A stretch of DNA of 64,000 nt, from positions 4,540,282 through 4,604,281 of the forward strand of contig NZ_KE650771.1 in the NCBI RefSeq assembly GCF_000447295.1, written 5' to 3'. Positions 55,987-64,000 of the stretch are shown here, one piece after another. The notes under the pieces were generated by a model that worked only from the letters and a program-made list of their open reading frames with translations, searched no databases and was not told the DNA's origin. Every line of letters starts with the position of its first letter. The first letter of the stretch is position 1. The stretch is from Fischerella sp. PCC 9431. GTDB lineage: Bacteria > Cyanobacteriota > Cyanobacteriia > Cyanobacteriales > Nostocaceae. A program made the position numbers and the translations under genes.

Positions 55987-56194
55987 AATAACCTAATCAA
56001 TCCACAACTCACCCAAGTATGGACGTACCGTTACTTTTTGAAATGATAAGTTTCCCGTTTGTAGCTTAATTCGTCACCACGCCAATAAGTAGAAAAAAGC
56101 ATTCTAGATTCTGGCTACATTAAAGAATCGCTTTGTCGGGTCGTAAATATAAATAATTGCGATCGCAAACTTCTATGATTTTCTTCTATACAAG

Positions 56195-56278
56195 TGGGCA
56201 GGAGGAGAATCGAACTCCTATGAGCGCAAGCTCGCCACATTTTGAGTGTGGTGCGTCTACCAGTTTCGCCACCCGCCC
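56195..56278 (-). tRNA. tRNA-Leu (anticodon CAA)
   Basis: 84 nt on the minus strand. Acceptor GGGCGGG pairs with CCTGCCC, discriminator A; anticodon stem CCACA/TGTGG with loop CTCAAAA gives CAA. The long variable arm GCGAGCTTGCGCTC and T-arm AGGAG-TTCGATT-CTCCT are typical of tRNA-Leu. Confidence 0.97.
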
Positions 56279-56821
56279 TTAGTTGGCAACTTGACTATTG
56301 TATCTCGATTTTTTTATTTTGCAACAAGTTTGGCAAATTTTTTTGAGACCGGGTAAAAATCAGAGTTTGGTTATTGTTTGCCTTAGTTCTAGCTCGAAAA
56401 TGGGTGTGGGGGTGTCCTATTTTCATACTTGGCGTTCAATCAAAATTTAATCTTTTCTTAAAAATTGTGAGAATACTGATATGATGTCTACATCCTAGTA
56501 AACCACAAGCAATATCAAGTAAATTTGACATCATCAGTTTTTATGCAACATTAAAGGTGCGATCGCATAAACATTACAAAATCAAACCTATTGACTTCAC
56601 AGAGGATTCAGTAGGATGGTAATTTTTACTTGCCTGTGAATTTCATTGCAGGTATGAACTTAGTTATAGTAAAACCTTGGAACCTTGGAACGATTCGGTG
56701 ACTCTATCGTCTGAACTCAATTCCTAAAACAGGTTAATCATTCCTTTAACTTTTTCGGATAACACTGAGATTTATTCCGGATCTAGTGAGATAAATCTGA
56801 AAATCTGTGCAAGTAAATCAT
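56279..56821. other. Promoter region of the AMIN-hydrolase gene
   Basis: About 540 bp, with a GCGATCGC at 56560-56567. The direct repeat CCTTGGAA-CCTTGGAA sits at 56674-56689. No gene is seen. Confidence 0.5.
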
Positions 56822-58150
56822 ATGAATAACAAGATGAGATTACGCTTTTTATTACTTAGCGTCGTCAGTATTGTGTTGCTATCTACTCCCATAAAAGCTG
56901 CTAGATTGCAATCTTGGAACTTCGATCAGGCACGAAATCAGCTACATTTAACAACTGATTCTGGAGTTCAACCAAGAGCTTTTTTAATTAAAAATCCTAC
57001 AAGAATAGTATTAGATTTACCTGGAACAAATCTCAACCGTGACACAGTTCGCCAAAGTTTTGGTTCAGCAATCAAGGAAATTCGGATCGGACAAGTTGAT
57101 GCTAAGACTACCAGAATGGTAATTCAATTAGCTCCTGGTTATACAGTTTCTCCAGATAAATTACTGATTAAAGGAGATTCTTCTTCCCACTGGATAGTAA
57201 ACTTTTCATCTGTTGAACGTGTCACTTCTAATAATTCATTTGAGCAAGCTGCAAGTAATAAGTCTAGTGAAGAACAGTTTTCTATCCAGATCGGTGATGC
57301 TTCTTCCTTTGTCGGAGGAGTTCATTTAGGTCAAGATATCTCCCAGTTAAATACTCAAATTAAAGCATTGATGGCTCGCTATAAATATCTCCAACCGGGG
57401 ATGTTCTTTCTAGATTTAGATACAGGTAACTATCTAGATTTGAATGGAGAAAAAGTCTTTCCAGCTGCTAGCACCATTAAGTTTCCGATCTTAGTAGCTT
57501 TATTTCAGGAAGTAGACGCAGGTAGAGTCAAACTGAATGAAACTTTGGTCATGCGTCGTGATTTAATGACTGGAGGTTCAGGAACATTGCAGTACAAACG
57601 CCCAGGAACTAAACTCAGTGTCCTAGAAACTGCCACTAAGATGATTACCATCAGCGATAACACTGCAACCAATATGATTATTGATCGCTTGGGTGGTAAG
57701 GCTAGATTAAATCAGCGCTTTCAGAGTTGGGGATTGCAAAATACAGTAATTCGTAATCTATTAGGGGACTTTAAGGGAACCAACACAACTAGTGCAAAAG
57801 ACTTAGTTAGACTAGGTGCTTTGCTGAGTAATAATCAATTACTCAATGATGGAAGTCGTTCCCAAGCATTGGATATTATGCGTCGTGTCAAGAACAGAAG
57901 CTTATTACCAGCAGGTCTTGGTAAAGGTGCGGTAATCGCTCATAAAACAGGCACACTTGGGATTATTCTTGGAGATGCAGGTATTATCCAAACATCAACA
58001 GGTAAGCGCTACCTAGCTGGGATCATGGTTCGCAGACCTTTTGGTGATAAAAGAGCAAAGTCTTTTATTAATCAAGTTTCTCGATTAGTTTATAGCTACA
58101 TAGAACAAAATAGTGTCAATGCATCTACTACTGCACCACAACAACTTTAA
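56822..58150 (+). CDS. AMIN domain plus class A beta-lactamase-like serine hydrolase
   Basis: The ATG at 56822 gives 442 residues. A signal peptide (MRLRFLLLSVVSIVLL) is followed by an AMIN domain (about 28-135), which binds the cell wall, then a serine hydrolase fold: Ser217-x-x-Lys220 (ASTIKFP), SDN at 278-280 and KTG at 375-377. No clear Glu166 equivalent for penicillinase deacylation is visible, so it is more likely a wall-remodelling peptidase or hydrolase than a resistance enzyme. Periplasmic. Confidence 0.88.
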   Translation: MNNKMRLRFLLLSVVSIVLLSTPIKAARLQSWNFDQARNQLHLTTDSGVQPRAFLIKNPTRIVLDLPGTNLNRDTVRQSFGSAIKEIRIGQVDAKTTRMVIQLAPGYTVSPDKLLIKGDSSSHWIVNFSSVERVTSNNSFEQAASNKSSEEQFSIQIGDASSFVGGVHLGQDISQLNTQIKALMARYKYLQPGMFFLDLDTGNYLDLNGEKVFPAASTIKFPILVALFQEVDAGRVKLNETLVMRRDLMTGGSGTLQYKRPGTKLSVLETATKMITISDNTATNMIIDRLGGKARLNQRFQSWGLQNTVIRNLLGDFKGTNTTSAKDLVRLGALLSNNQLLNDGSRSQALDIMRRVKNRSLLPAGLGKGAVIAHKTGTLGIILGDAGIIQTSTGKRYLAGIMVRRPFGDKRAKSFINQVSRLVYSYIEQNSVNASTTAPQQL

Positions 58151-58230
58151 CAGTTGACAGTTATCAGTTGACAGTTATCAGTTAACAGTTATTCATTTTA
58201 GAGGCGCACAGTTGTGCGTCTTTACTTTTT
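58151..58230. terminator. STRR followed by terminator-like hairpin
   Basis: Repeated CAGTTGACAGTTAT units (58151-58193), then GGCGCAC-agtt-GTGCGTC and a TTTACTTTTT tail (58203-58230). It probably ends transcription of the hydrolase gene. Confidence 0.7.
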
Positions 58231-58427
58231 GTTGGTTAGTTTGGCGATCGCCAATTCAAAATAAAAAATTAAAAAACCAAAGTCGAGGTACACCAAACCT
58301 ATAAACTGCAACAAGCAGAAAAAAACTCTCTGAGGAGTCTAGAGTCAATAGGAATGTGTCAAGTGTCTCGATTTTTCATATTGACCATTGACGAATGACC
58401 AATAATTATCTGCAAAGGAGAATACAG
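58231..58427. other. Short gap before the 114-residue gene
   Basis: About 200 bp with a GCGATCGC (58243-58250) and a TTGACCATTGACGAATGACC repeat tail. No gene. Confidence 0.5.
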
Positions 58428-58772
58428 ATGACAGACTTTCAAGATTTTCTCAGACATCAATATGTTTATGTAGCGACGGGAGAGTTTAAACCGGGTAAGT
58501 TTGAAGAGGCCAAGCAACTTTATGAACAGGCTGTCTCAATGTATACCAAGGGCTTCCAAAAAGCATATCTCCTGCAACAACCAGGGACTGACAAAGGGAT
58601 CGCGATTATTTTCTGGGAAAATATCGGTGATATGGAAGCAAACCACAGCGAAGCTTACCAAAACATCTTAAAAAAGATCGCTCACTTGTTTGCTCACACT
58701 CCAACTACTTCTTACTATGAACTCGTTTGTGAAATTGAACCAGCTTTAGATCAACAAATTCCAGTTCACTAA
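58428..58772 (+). CDS. Small conserved protein, possible dimeric alpha/beta-barrel (ABM-like)
   Basis: ATG at 58428 with AAAGGAG upstream; 114 residues. YVYVATGEFKPGKFEEAKQL, YTKGFQKAYLLQQPGTDKGI and IIFWENIGDMEANHSEAYQN have the layout of antibiotic-biosynthesis-monooxygenase-like ferredoxin folds. No catalytic residue can be assigned. Standing alone. Confidence 0.7.
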   Translation: MTDFQDFLRHQYVYVATGEFKPGKFEEAKQLYEQAVSMYTKGFQKAYLLQQPGTDKGIAIIFWENIGDMEANHSEAYQNILKKIAHLFAHTPTTSYYELVCEIEPALDQQIPVH

Positions 58773-59044
58773 CAAAAAACTTTGGTATTGAGCAATCTTT
58801 GTGAAGAGCGATCGCCCCCATCTGTTAGCTATACTTTCGGCTCGGTGGCGATCGCTAGATTCATACTAACTTCTGTTATCTATGTCCAAAATTAATATGA
58901 AAAATCTTGAGTAAAGCTAGCAATAGCTTGCATTACTCAACTTAACAGTTCATTCTCTGGGCAGTAGAGAATAAATTATCCAGTGTAGTGATGTAATGAG
59001 GAGCGACCTCAAAAGGACTGAATGATCTAACCTAAGACCAAAAT

Positions 59045-59245
59045 CTAGGGAGTAGTTGCAGGAGTAGGACTCTCTGTTGTTGTAGTTGCGGGTGTAGTGG
59101 CGGTAGCGGGTGGAGTCGCGCCGGTGTCGGCGGGTTCAGCTGGAGTAGTGGTGGTAGTGGAAGGTGTCTCACTAGCACCATTGCAGGCTCCAAGAGTAGC
59201 AGCTAGACCAAGTAAAAGAGCAAAACCAAAGATTTTTATTTTCAT
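59045..59245 (-). CDS. Small Thr/Pro-rich lipoprotein
   Basis: 66 residues. MKIKIFGFALLLGLAATLGAC is a lipoprotein signal with the lipobox LGAC; the rest is a low-complexity Thr/Pro/Ala tail (TTTTTPAEPADTGATPPA). It would be anchored in a membrane with a disordered exposed tail. ATG at 59245. No partner visible. Confidence 0.8.
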   Translation of the reverse strand: MKIKIFGFALLLGLAATLGACNGASETPSTTTTTPAEPADTGATPPATATTPATTTTESPTPATTP

Positions 59246-59907
59246 AACTCCTCTGTCACCAAATGCGGCAAAAACTATTTTAGGCCTGTTGAATAAGATA
59301 CCTCATTTGTTGCTTAATTTTAATAATTTTTAGATTAGATCTTTTCAAGACAAGTTTTTGGTTTTTAGTTTATCCTATGAAAGCTAACTCTAGACCTTTC
59401 AATTCACGGATCAACGGATCAAACTATTTTGGATTTTGGATTCACCCCCAGGATTTATGGGAGAAATTGGGGATACAGGGGTTCTAGACTTCGTCGTGAG
59501 CCTCAGTCGAGCGATCGCGGATCGAGTCCGATGATTTATCAGGGATTTTATATTTTGATCAGAATTAATGGTCACAGGAATGGACAATCATTCAAGTGGA
59601 ATACTATCTGTCCGAATCAACTTGTTTTAGTAATTTTTACTTTAGCTAGATTAAAATAATCGTAAATTTTTATAATCTTTCATATTTTACCAAAAAAATA
59701 GCTTCTAGACAATCTCTTGCCCTTGCTACTTTGCATTGCCATACTTACTAGGGAAAGGGGAATCGATGAACAGAGAACAAGTTCTTAAATTTTGTAGGCG
59801 CAAGCTTTCCCGTAGGATATTTTGAATTGATGTGTCCTCCTTTTCTCCTTCATCCTCCCTTGTTCCAACTCCCAAATTCACACAAAAAAATATATATCTA
59901 AAAAATT
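59246..59907. other. Intergenic region before the FtsL-like gene
   Basis: About 660 bp. Weak frames exist but without ribosome sites. One GCGATCGC at 59511-59518. I see no RNA gene. Confidence 0.5.
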
Positions 59908-60501
59908 ATGGCTGTTGCTCGCAAATCAGATATTTCTGCAAAACGCAGTTGGTTCCAGCAAAATTCCCAGATGATCAGAAATTCATCCACATTCAAGCAA
60001 TCTAGAACAGCAGGAACTATCACAGAAAAAACCTTCTCTCCTCCTGTTTCCTCCAGAAGATCTAGGCGTTCGTCTGCCAAAAAACCAGTATCTACTTCTG
60101 TACCTGTCCCAGATTTGAACAAACAAGGAACAACTCCAATGTGGTTGTTACGCTTGTATGCCATAAATCATTATTCAGGAATTATCGCATTTGTGTTGGT
60201 GGCAACCACCCTGGTAATTTATGGTTGGACTGTATATTCTCAACAACTTTGGAGTCAGTCATATCGCAAACTGCAAACCTTACAGCGAGATGAACGACAA
60301 TTAACAACAACAATTGAAGTGCTAAAAAATAAAATGGCACAAGAAGCACAAGCACCAGCAGCAGGACTGGTGTCACCATCTCCCACCGGGGCGATTTTTT
60401 TGCCTCCAGCACAAGAAAATTCTAACTCGTCACCATCTACCACAGCTACTCAATCAAATTTTCAAATACAACAGCAAAACTCTGAACCACTGGGATATTA
60501 A
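59908..60501 (+). CDS. FtsL-like cell-division protein
   Basis: 197 residues with a basic, Ser-rich N-terminus, one TM helix (GIIAFVLVATTLVIYGWTVY, about 90-109), and a coiled-coil stretch RKLQTLQRDERQLTTTIEVL, then a Pro/Ser/Gln-rich tail. Single-span plus leucine-zipper-like coil fits FtsL/FtsB family partners, and ftsI follows, as in typical division operons. Sequence similarity to FtsL is weak, so position matters most. Confidence 0.75.
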   Translation: MAVARKSDISAKRSWFQQNSQMIRNSSTFKQSRTAGTITEKTFSPPVSSRRSRRSSAKKPVSTSVPVPDLNKQGTTPMWLLRLYAINHYSGIIAFVLVATTLVIYGWTVYSQQLWSQSYRKLQTLQRDERQLTTTIEVLKNKMAQEAQAPAAGLVSPSPTGAIFLPPAQENSNSSPSTTATQSNFQIQQQNSEPLGY

Positions 60502-60592
60502 AGTCAATAGTTATTGGTTGCTGGTTGGTAGTCAGTAGGTAGAACAACCAACAACCCTACTCTACTTTGAAGCTGCTCAAAGGATGTCTACG

Positions 60593-60619
60593 CCAGTTCC
60601 CCAATCTTACGGGAACTGG
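60593..60619 (+). repeat. Hairpin between the FtsL-like gene and ftsI
   Basis: CCAGTTCCC (60593-60601) and GGGAACTGG (60611-60619) are perfectly complementary with a 9-base loop. Just upstream, GGTTG-ct-GGTTG and CAACCAACAACC form another stem. Confidence 0.7.
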
Positions 60620-60651
60620 ACTTACCAACAATCAACAACCAACAATAAATT

Positions 60652-62475
60652 ATGCAAAAATCATCAAGTAGAAGATTCAGAAATCCCCCAAAGACAGAAT
60701 CACAAAAACGAGGGCGTCAGAAAACAAAACGAAGATTTCTACCTTTGTTTACCTTTAATAGCGAACCGCAAACACCCAATCTGAAATCGCGGTTGCTAAT
60801 TGTTTGGGCTGTATTAATTATTGCTGGGTTGGGGCTGAGTCTGAAATTGTATAATTTACAAATTGCACAAGGACCTAAGCTGAAGGAGAAAGCGCGAAAC
60901 CAACAAATGGTCAATTTGCGACCTTTTGTACCTCGTCGCCAAGTCATAGACCGCAATCGAACTGTACTGGCCATAGATCGACCAGTGTATACTGTGTACG
61001 CTCATCCCAAACTATTTAGTAAATCTAACCAAAAAGTTGCCGAACTTCTAGCCCCTATTGTAGATAAAGACGTTAGCGAATTAAAGAATAAATTTGACAG
61101 TAAAAAAAGTGGTATTCTGCTGTCATCGGCAATGCCTGAAGAAATTGCCAATCAGATTTTTGGATTGCGCCTTAATGGTTTAGAGTTGATTCAAAAATAC
61201 TCTCGATTTTATCCACAACAAGATTTAGTGGCAGAAGTAGTCGGCTATGTTAATCTTGATCGCCGGGGTCAAGCAGGGGTGGAATATAGTCAGGAGAAAT
61301 TATTAGAACGTTCCGTGCAAGCAGTGCGCTTAAGTCGGACTGGTAATGGTTCTTTGATGCCAGATTATGCACCAGATGGATTTCCCCATTCTGATGATTT
61401 ACAATTACAATTGACAATTGATAGCCGCTTGCAACGAGCCGCTCGTGCTGCACTCAAACAGCAGATGGATAAATACAGTGCTAAACGTGGGGCGGTAATT
61501 GTCATGGATGCTTGGGATGGTTCCTTACTTGCATTAGCTTCTTTGCCTACCTACAATCCGAATGAGTATTCCAAAGCTGATATTTCGCTGTTTAAAAACT
61601 GGACTGTCGCTGATCTTTATGAACCCGGTTCTACTTTTAAGCCCCTCAACGTCGCGATCGCTCTAGAAAATGGTGTAATTACAGCTAACGATACTTTTAA
61701 TGATCCAGGTTTTATTCAAGTAGGCGATCGCACAATCAAAAATGCCGAAAACAAAAGCTACGGACGCATTAATATTGCCGAAATTCTCCAACATTCAAGT
61801 AACATCGGCATGGTGCAAATTATCCAACGTTTGCAGCCTTCTGTGTACTACGGTTGGTTAGAAAAACTAGGACTAGGACAAGCTGTGTCTACAGATTTGC
61901 CCTTTATCGTAGCTAGTCAACTCAAAAGTCAAGAAAAATTTATCGCTTCACCCATCGAACCAGCAACGACTTCTTTTGGTCAAGGCTTTTCTTTAACAGC
62001 ATTACAACTAGTACAAATGCACGGAGCCTTAGCCAATGGTGGAAAATTAGTCACACCCCATGTAATCAAGGGTCTGGTTGATAGCAAAAACCAATTACAT
62101 TATACACCAACAATACCCGAACCACGACAAATTTTTTCAGCCATCACCACCCAACAAGTAGTAGAAATGATGGAAACAGTTGTGGATGAAGGAAGTGGGA
62201 AAGCCTCACAAATACCAGGTTATCGGATCGCAGGCAAAACCGGCACAGCCCAAATAGCAGGTCGCTCTGGAGGTTACGTAAGTGGTGCATATGTTACTAG
62301 CTTTTTAGGTATATTGCCAGTAGAAGCACCTAGATATGTAGTACTAGCTCTAGTAGACGAACCAAGAGGAGCTAATACATATGGTAGTACTGTCGCCGCA
62401 CCCATAGCAAAAGCAGTTATGGAAGCATTAATTACCATTGAACAAATTCCACCAAGTCAAGCAATTAAGCAATAG
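60652..62475 (+). CDS. ftsI: Cell-division transpeptidase FtsI (PBP, class B)
   Basis: 607 residues. A basic cytoplasmic tail, one TM helix (RLLIVWAVLIIAGLGLSLK, about 47-65), a PBP dimerisation domain, then the transpeptidase: Ser327-TFK330 (PGSTFKPL), SSN at 382-384 and a KTGTAQ motif near residue 527. It cross-links septal peptidoglycan. ATG at 60652, no strong Shine-Dalgarno. Second gene of the division pair. Confidence 0.93.
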   Translation: MQKSSSRRFRNPPKTESQKRGRQKTKRRFLPLFTFNSEPQTPNLKSRLLIVWAVLIIAGLGLSLKLYNLQIAQGPKLKEKARNQQMVNLRPFVPRRQVIDRNRTVLAIDRPVYTVYAHPKLFSKSNQKVAELLAPIVDKDVSELKNKFDSKKSGILLSSAMPEEIANQIFGLRLNGLELIQKYSRFYPQQDLVAEVVGYVNLDRRGQAGVEYSQEKLLERSVQAVRLSRTGNGSLMPDYAPDGFPHSDDLQLQLTIDSRLQRAARAALKQQMDKYSAKRGAVIVMDAWDGSLLALASLPTYNPNEYSKADISLFKNWTVADLYEPGSTFKPLNVAIALENGVITANDTFNDPGFIQVGDRTIKNAENKSYGRINIAEILQHSSNIGMVQIIQRLQPSVYYGWLEKLGLGQAVSTDLPFIVASQLKSQEKFIASPIEPATTSFGQGFSLTALQLVQMHGALANGGKLVTPHVIKGLVDSKNQLHYTPTIPEPRQIFSAITTQQVVEMMETVVDEGSGKASQIPGYRIAGKTGTAQIAGRSGGYVSGAYVTSFLGILPVEAPRYVVLALVDEPRGANTYGSTVAAPIAKAVMEALITIEQIPPSQAIKQ

Positions 62476-62494
62476 TCATTGGTCAATGGGCATT

Positions 62495-62564
62495 AACTCA
62501 GTTATCAGTTATCAAATTAAACTGGTCAAATTAAACTGGTCACTGTTAACTGTTAACTGATAAG
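62495..62564. repeat. STRR and direct repeats after ftsI
   Basis: CAAATTAAACTGGT is repeated twice (62513-62540), bracketed by GTTATCAGTTATC and GTTAACTGTTAACTGATAAG, which are mutually complementary. Confidence 0.65.
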
Positions 62565-62740
62565 TATCCCTTGTCCCCTTTGCCGTATTTCCTGTCTCCC
62601 TCTTGGGTAGAATATTTGAACTACTTGCTTAATATTTTCTTTATAACTGTGGAAAGAGGTAGAGAAAACTACTAAATGAGAAGCTAAGTGTATATGAAAT
62701 GTAAGTCATTAACAGTGATTGCAAAGCAATTAAATTATCT
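62565..62740. other. Short gap before the redox enzyme gene
   Basis: About 175 bp, no feature beyond AT-rich promoter-like sequence. Confidence 0.45.
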
Positions 62741-63850
62741 ATGCAAAGCAACTTAGTGGAATCTCCTCCCACTTTTACAGTGGGAGAACACGATTATATA
62801 GGAGTAACAAAAGCTACTAATTATCAATCTGCTGAACAACAATTTATAGAATTGCTGGCAATAGATAATTTAGACAAAAAACTAGAGAAAGAACCTGCAC
62901 TGAGGAATGAGTTTGAACATGCACTTTTTGTAGCAATTCATGCTGCTTACCAAAATGATTCGGGTGATGATGCGGCTCATCGTTTTCTCCAACGTATACT
63001 TTACCGAATAAATCGTCTAAATTTATTTTGGTATGATGATTTACGGCACTATACCAATGAGCGATCGCTCTATTTATCTCAGGTACGAAATCAAATAGAG
63101 ACTGCTTGGCAAGAATGGGAAATTGCTCAAATCGACGTGGTAGAATTGCAAAAATTGGATGTCAAGCAAGCACTCATCGACCGTGCTGCTGAAGATTTAG
63201 ATCCACCATTATCTCCAGAAAGCCGTTATCTACATGAACAAATGAGTGAGGCTGGTTATCGGCATTTGCTAGCTATTGCTTCATTTGACGGCTTAGTTGA
63301 AGGTAGTCGCCTTTCCCGGATTCTTGGTGGTACTGCTAATGAAGTGCAATGTACGCTTATACGGGTACTATTAGAAGAATACGGCAATGGTCGCTTTTCG
63401 CGCAAGCATTCGACATTTTTTGCTCAAATGCTGAACGAATTCGGCATGAACACTGAACCTGAAGGATATTTTGACTTAGTACCTTGGCAAGTATTAGCTT
63501 GTGCTAACCACAACTTTTTGATGACAGAATGCAAGCGTCATTATCTGCGTTACGGTGGCGGATTAACATACTTTGAAGTGGCTGGCCCTGCGGCCTATAG
63601 AAATTATCTTGCAGCAGCGCAACGACTCGGATTATCCGATGCAGCAATGGGTTATTGGGAGTTGCATATCCGTGAGGATGAACGTCATGGTCGTTGGATG
63701 TTAGATGATGTGGCTTTACCTTTAGCAGATATGTATCCTGATTTGGCGTGGGAAATAGTTTTGGGGTACGACCAAGAAAAAATCATGAGCGATCGCGCTG
63801 CTAAAGCTGTTGTGCAAGCTATACGTCAAGCAGAACAAACCGATTCTTAA
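62741..63850 (+). CDS. Iron-containing redox enzyme (heme-oxygenase-like diiron fold)
   Basis: 369 residues. The C-terminal half shows EQMSEAGYRHLLAIASFDGL, VRVLLEEYGNGR-like IRVLLEEYGNGRFSRKHSTF, and ELHIREDERHGRWMLDDVAL, the helical Glu/His/Asp residues that bind iron in HDO/CADD-like enzymes. The N-terminal 150 residues are an extra helical domain. Substrate unknown; related enzymes do oxidative cleavage or hydroxylation. ATG at 62741. Confidence 0.85.
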   Translation: MQSNLVESPPTFTVGEHDYIGVTKATNYQSAEQQFIELLAIDNLDKKLEKEPALRNEFEHALFVAIHAAYQNDSGDDAAHRFLQRILYRINRLNLFWYDDLRHYTNERSLYLSQVRNQIETAWQEWEIAQIDVVELQKLDVKQALIDRAAEDLDPPLSPESRYLHEQMSEAGYRHLLAIASFDGLVEGSRLSRILGGTANEVQCTLIRVLLEEYGNGRFSRKHSTFFAQMLNEFGMNTEPEGYFDLVPWQVLACANHNFLMTECKRHYLRYGGGLTYFEVAGPAAYRNYLAAAQRLGLSDAAMGYWELHIREDERHGRWMLDDVALPLADMYPDLAWEIVLGYDQEKIMSDRAAKAVVQAIRQAEQTDS

Positions 63851-63898
63851 GATTCATCTGTGCAAGACGCTTAATAAATTTTGCTCACATTTTTGCGA

Positions 63899-63924
63899 GT
63901 AGGTAAAGCATATGCCTTACCTAC
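63899..63924. repeat. Palindrome after the redox enzyme gene
   Basis: GTAGGTAA and TTACCTAC arms around the self-complementary GCATATGC; possible terminator or repeat unit. 48 bp after the stop codon. Confidence 0.6.
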
Positions 63925-63960
63925 AAATATTCTATTCTATTTTCCTCATCTCACACAACA

Positions 63961-64000
63961 ATGAAAGACATATTTTTTTGCCCAGAAGAATCTAATTTCT
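63961..64000 (+). CDS. Possible start of a further gene, cut by the window
   Basis: ATG at 63961 opens MKDIFFCPEESNF and runs off the window; 13 codons only. No clear ribosome site. Cannot be named. Confidence 0.3.
   Translation, partial: MKDIFFCPEESNF

Noticed and set aside
59429..59659. 76-codon frame before the FtsL-like gene
   Set aside because: No Shine-Dalgarno, no family resemblance; first codons run through repetitive GGATCAACGGATCAA sequence.

Overview
The window comes from a cyanobacterium, most likely a filamentous, heterocyst-forming type (Nostocales). HIP1 octamers (GCGATCGC) are scattered throughout. Many gaps carry short tandemly repeated repetitive (STRR) tracts and palindromic repeats typical of that order. 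The gene content fits: a PATAN protein, an AMIN-domain hydrolase, a KaiB-like protein, PilT and a hormogonium- or sheath-type polysaccharide locus. No closer placement is claimed.

Layout. (1) 1-8.7 kb is a transition-metal locus: a partial PATAN gene, a lumenal or periplasmic protein, cbiM, a zinc-type CDF exporter, cbiN, cbiQ and cbiO, a decayed toxin-antitoxin pair, then a second ECF pair (CbiM with fused PDGLE domain, plus CbiQ) that has no ATPase of its own. Two candidate metal operators are visible: a Fur/Zur-like box before cbiM and an SmtB/ArsR-type box before the exporter. (2) 8.8-19.9 kb is mostly housekeeping: efp, accB, an ArsR regulator, GerM and DUF2993 proteins, proS (with a palindromic repeat inserted in frame), an acyltransferase, Uma2, a KaiB-like protein, pilT and a small membrane protein. 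(3) 20-24.1 kb holds wecB, a coiled-coil protein and a Wzc-type tyrosine autokinase, followed by tRNA-Gln. (4) 25.3-34.2 kb is a lasso-peptide (RiPP) gene cluster: RRE protein B1, protease B2, cyclase C, two precursor peptides, an HPr-kinase-like enzyme, an ABC exporter and a nucleotidyltransferase. (5) 34.3-54.6 kb is a long leftward polysaccharide cluster: a Wzy/ligase-like membrane protein, twelve glycosyltransferases, a methyltransferase, Wzt/Wzm ABC export and a WecG/TagA transferase. (6) 54.6-56.8 kb is a largely non-coding stretch with a small possibly frameshifted gene, a terminator, a 69-bp MITE and tRNA-Leu. (7) 56.8-64 kb carries an AMIN plus serine-hydrolase protein, small proteins, an FtsL-like protein, FtsI and an iron-containing redox enzyme.

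How the genes work together. WecB would supply UDP-ManNAc, and WecG-type enzymes use ManNAc donors. The many glycosyltransferases build a glycan that Wzm/Wzt, or the Wzy-like protein with the autokinase, would export or polymerise. The lasso cluster sits between the autokinase and the glycosyltransferase block.

The most interesting parts are: the two lasso precursors, co-linear through residue 36, with conserved Asp30, long C-terminal tails and a Cys pair each, linked to a kinase and a nucleotidyltransferase; the structured non-coding DNA between those precursors; the metal locus with an exporter inside an importer operon; the proS in-frame repeat; the 53-bp dual-hairpin repeats whose stems covary; and two 69-bp MITEs with 3-bp target duplications, 16 kb apart.
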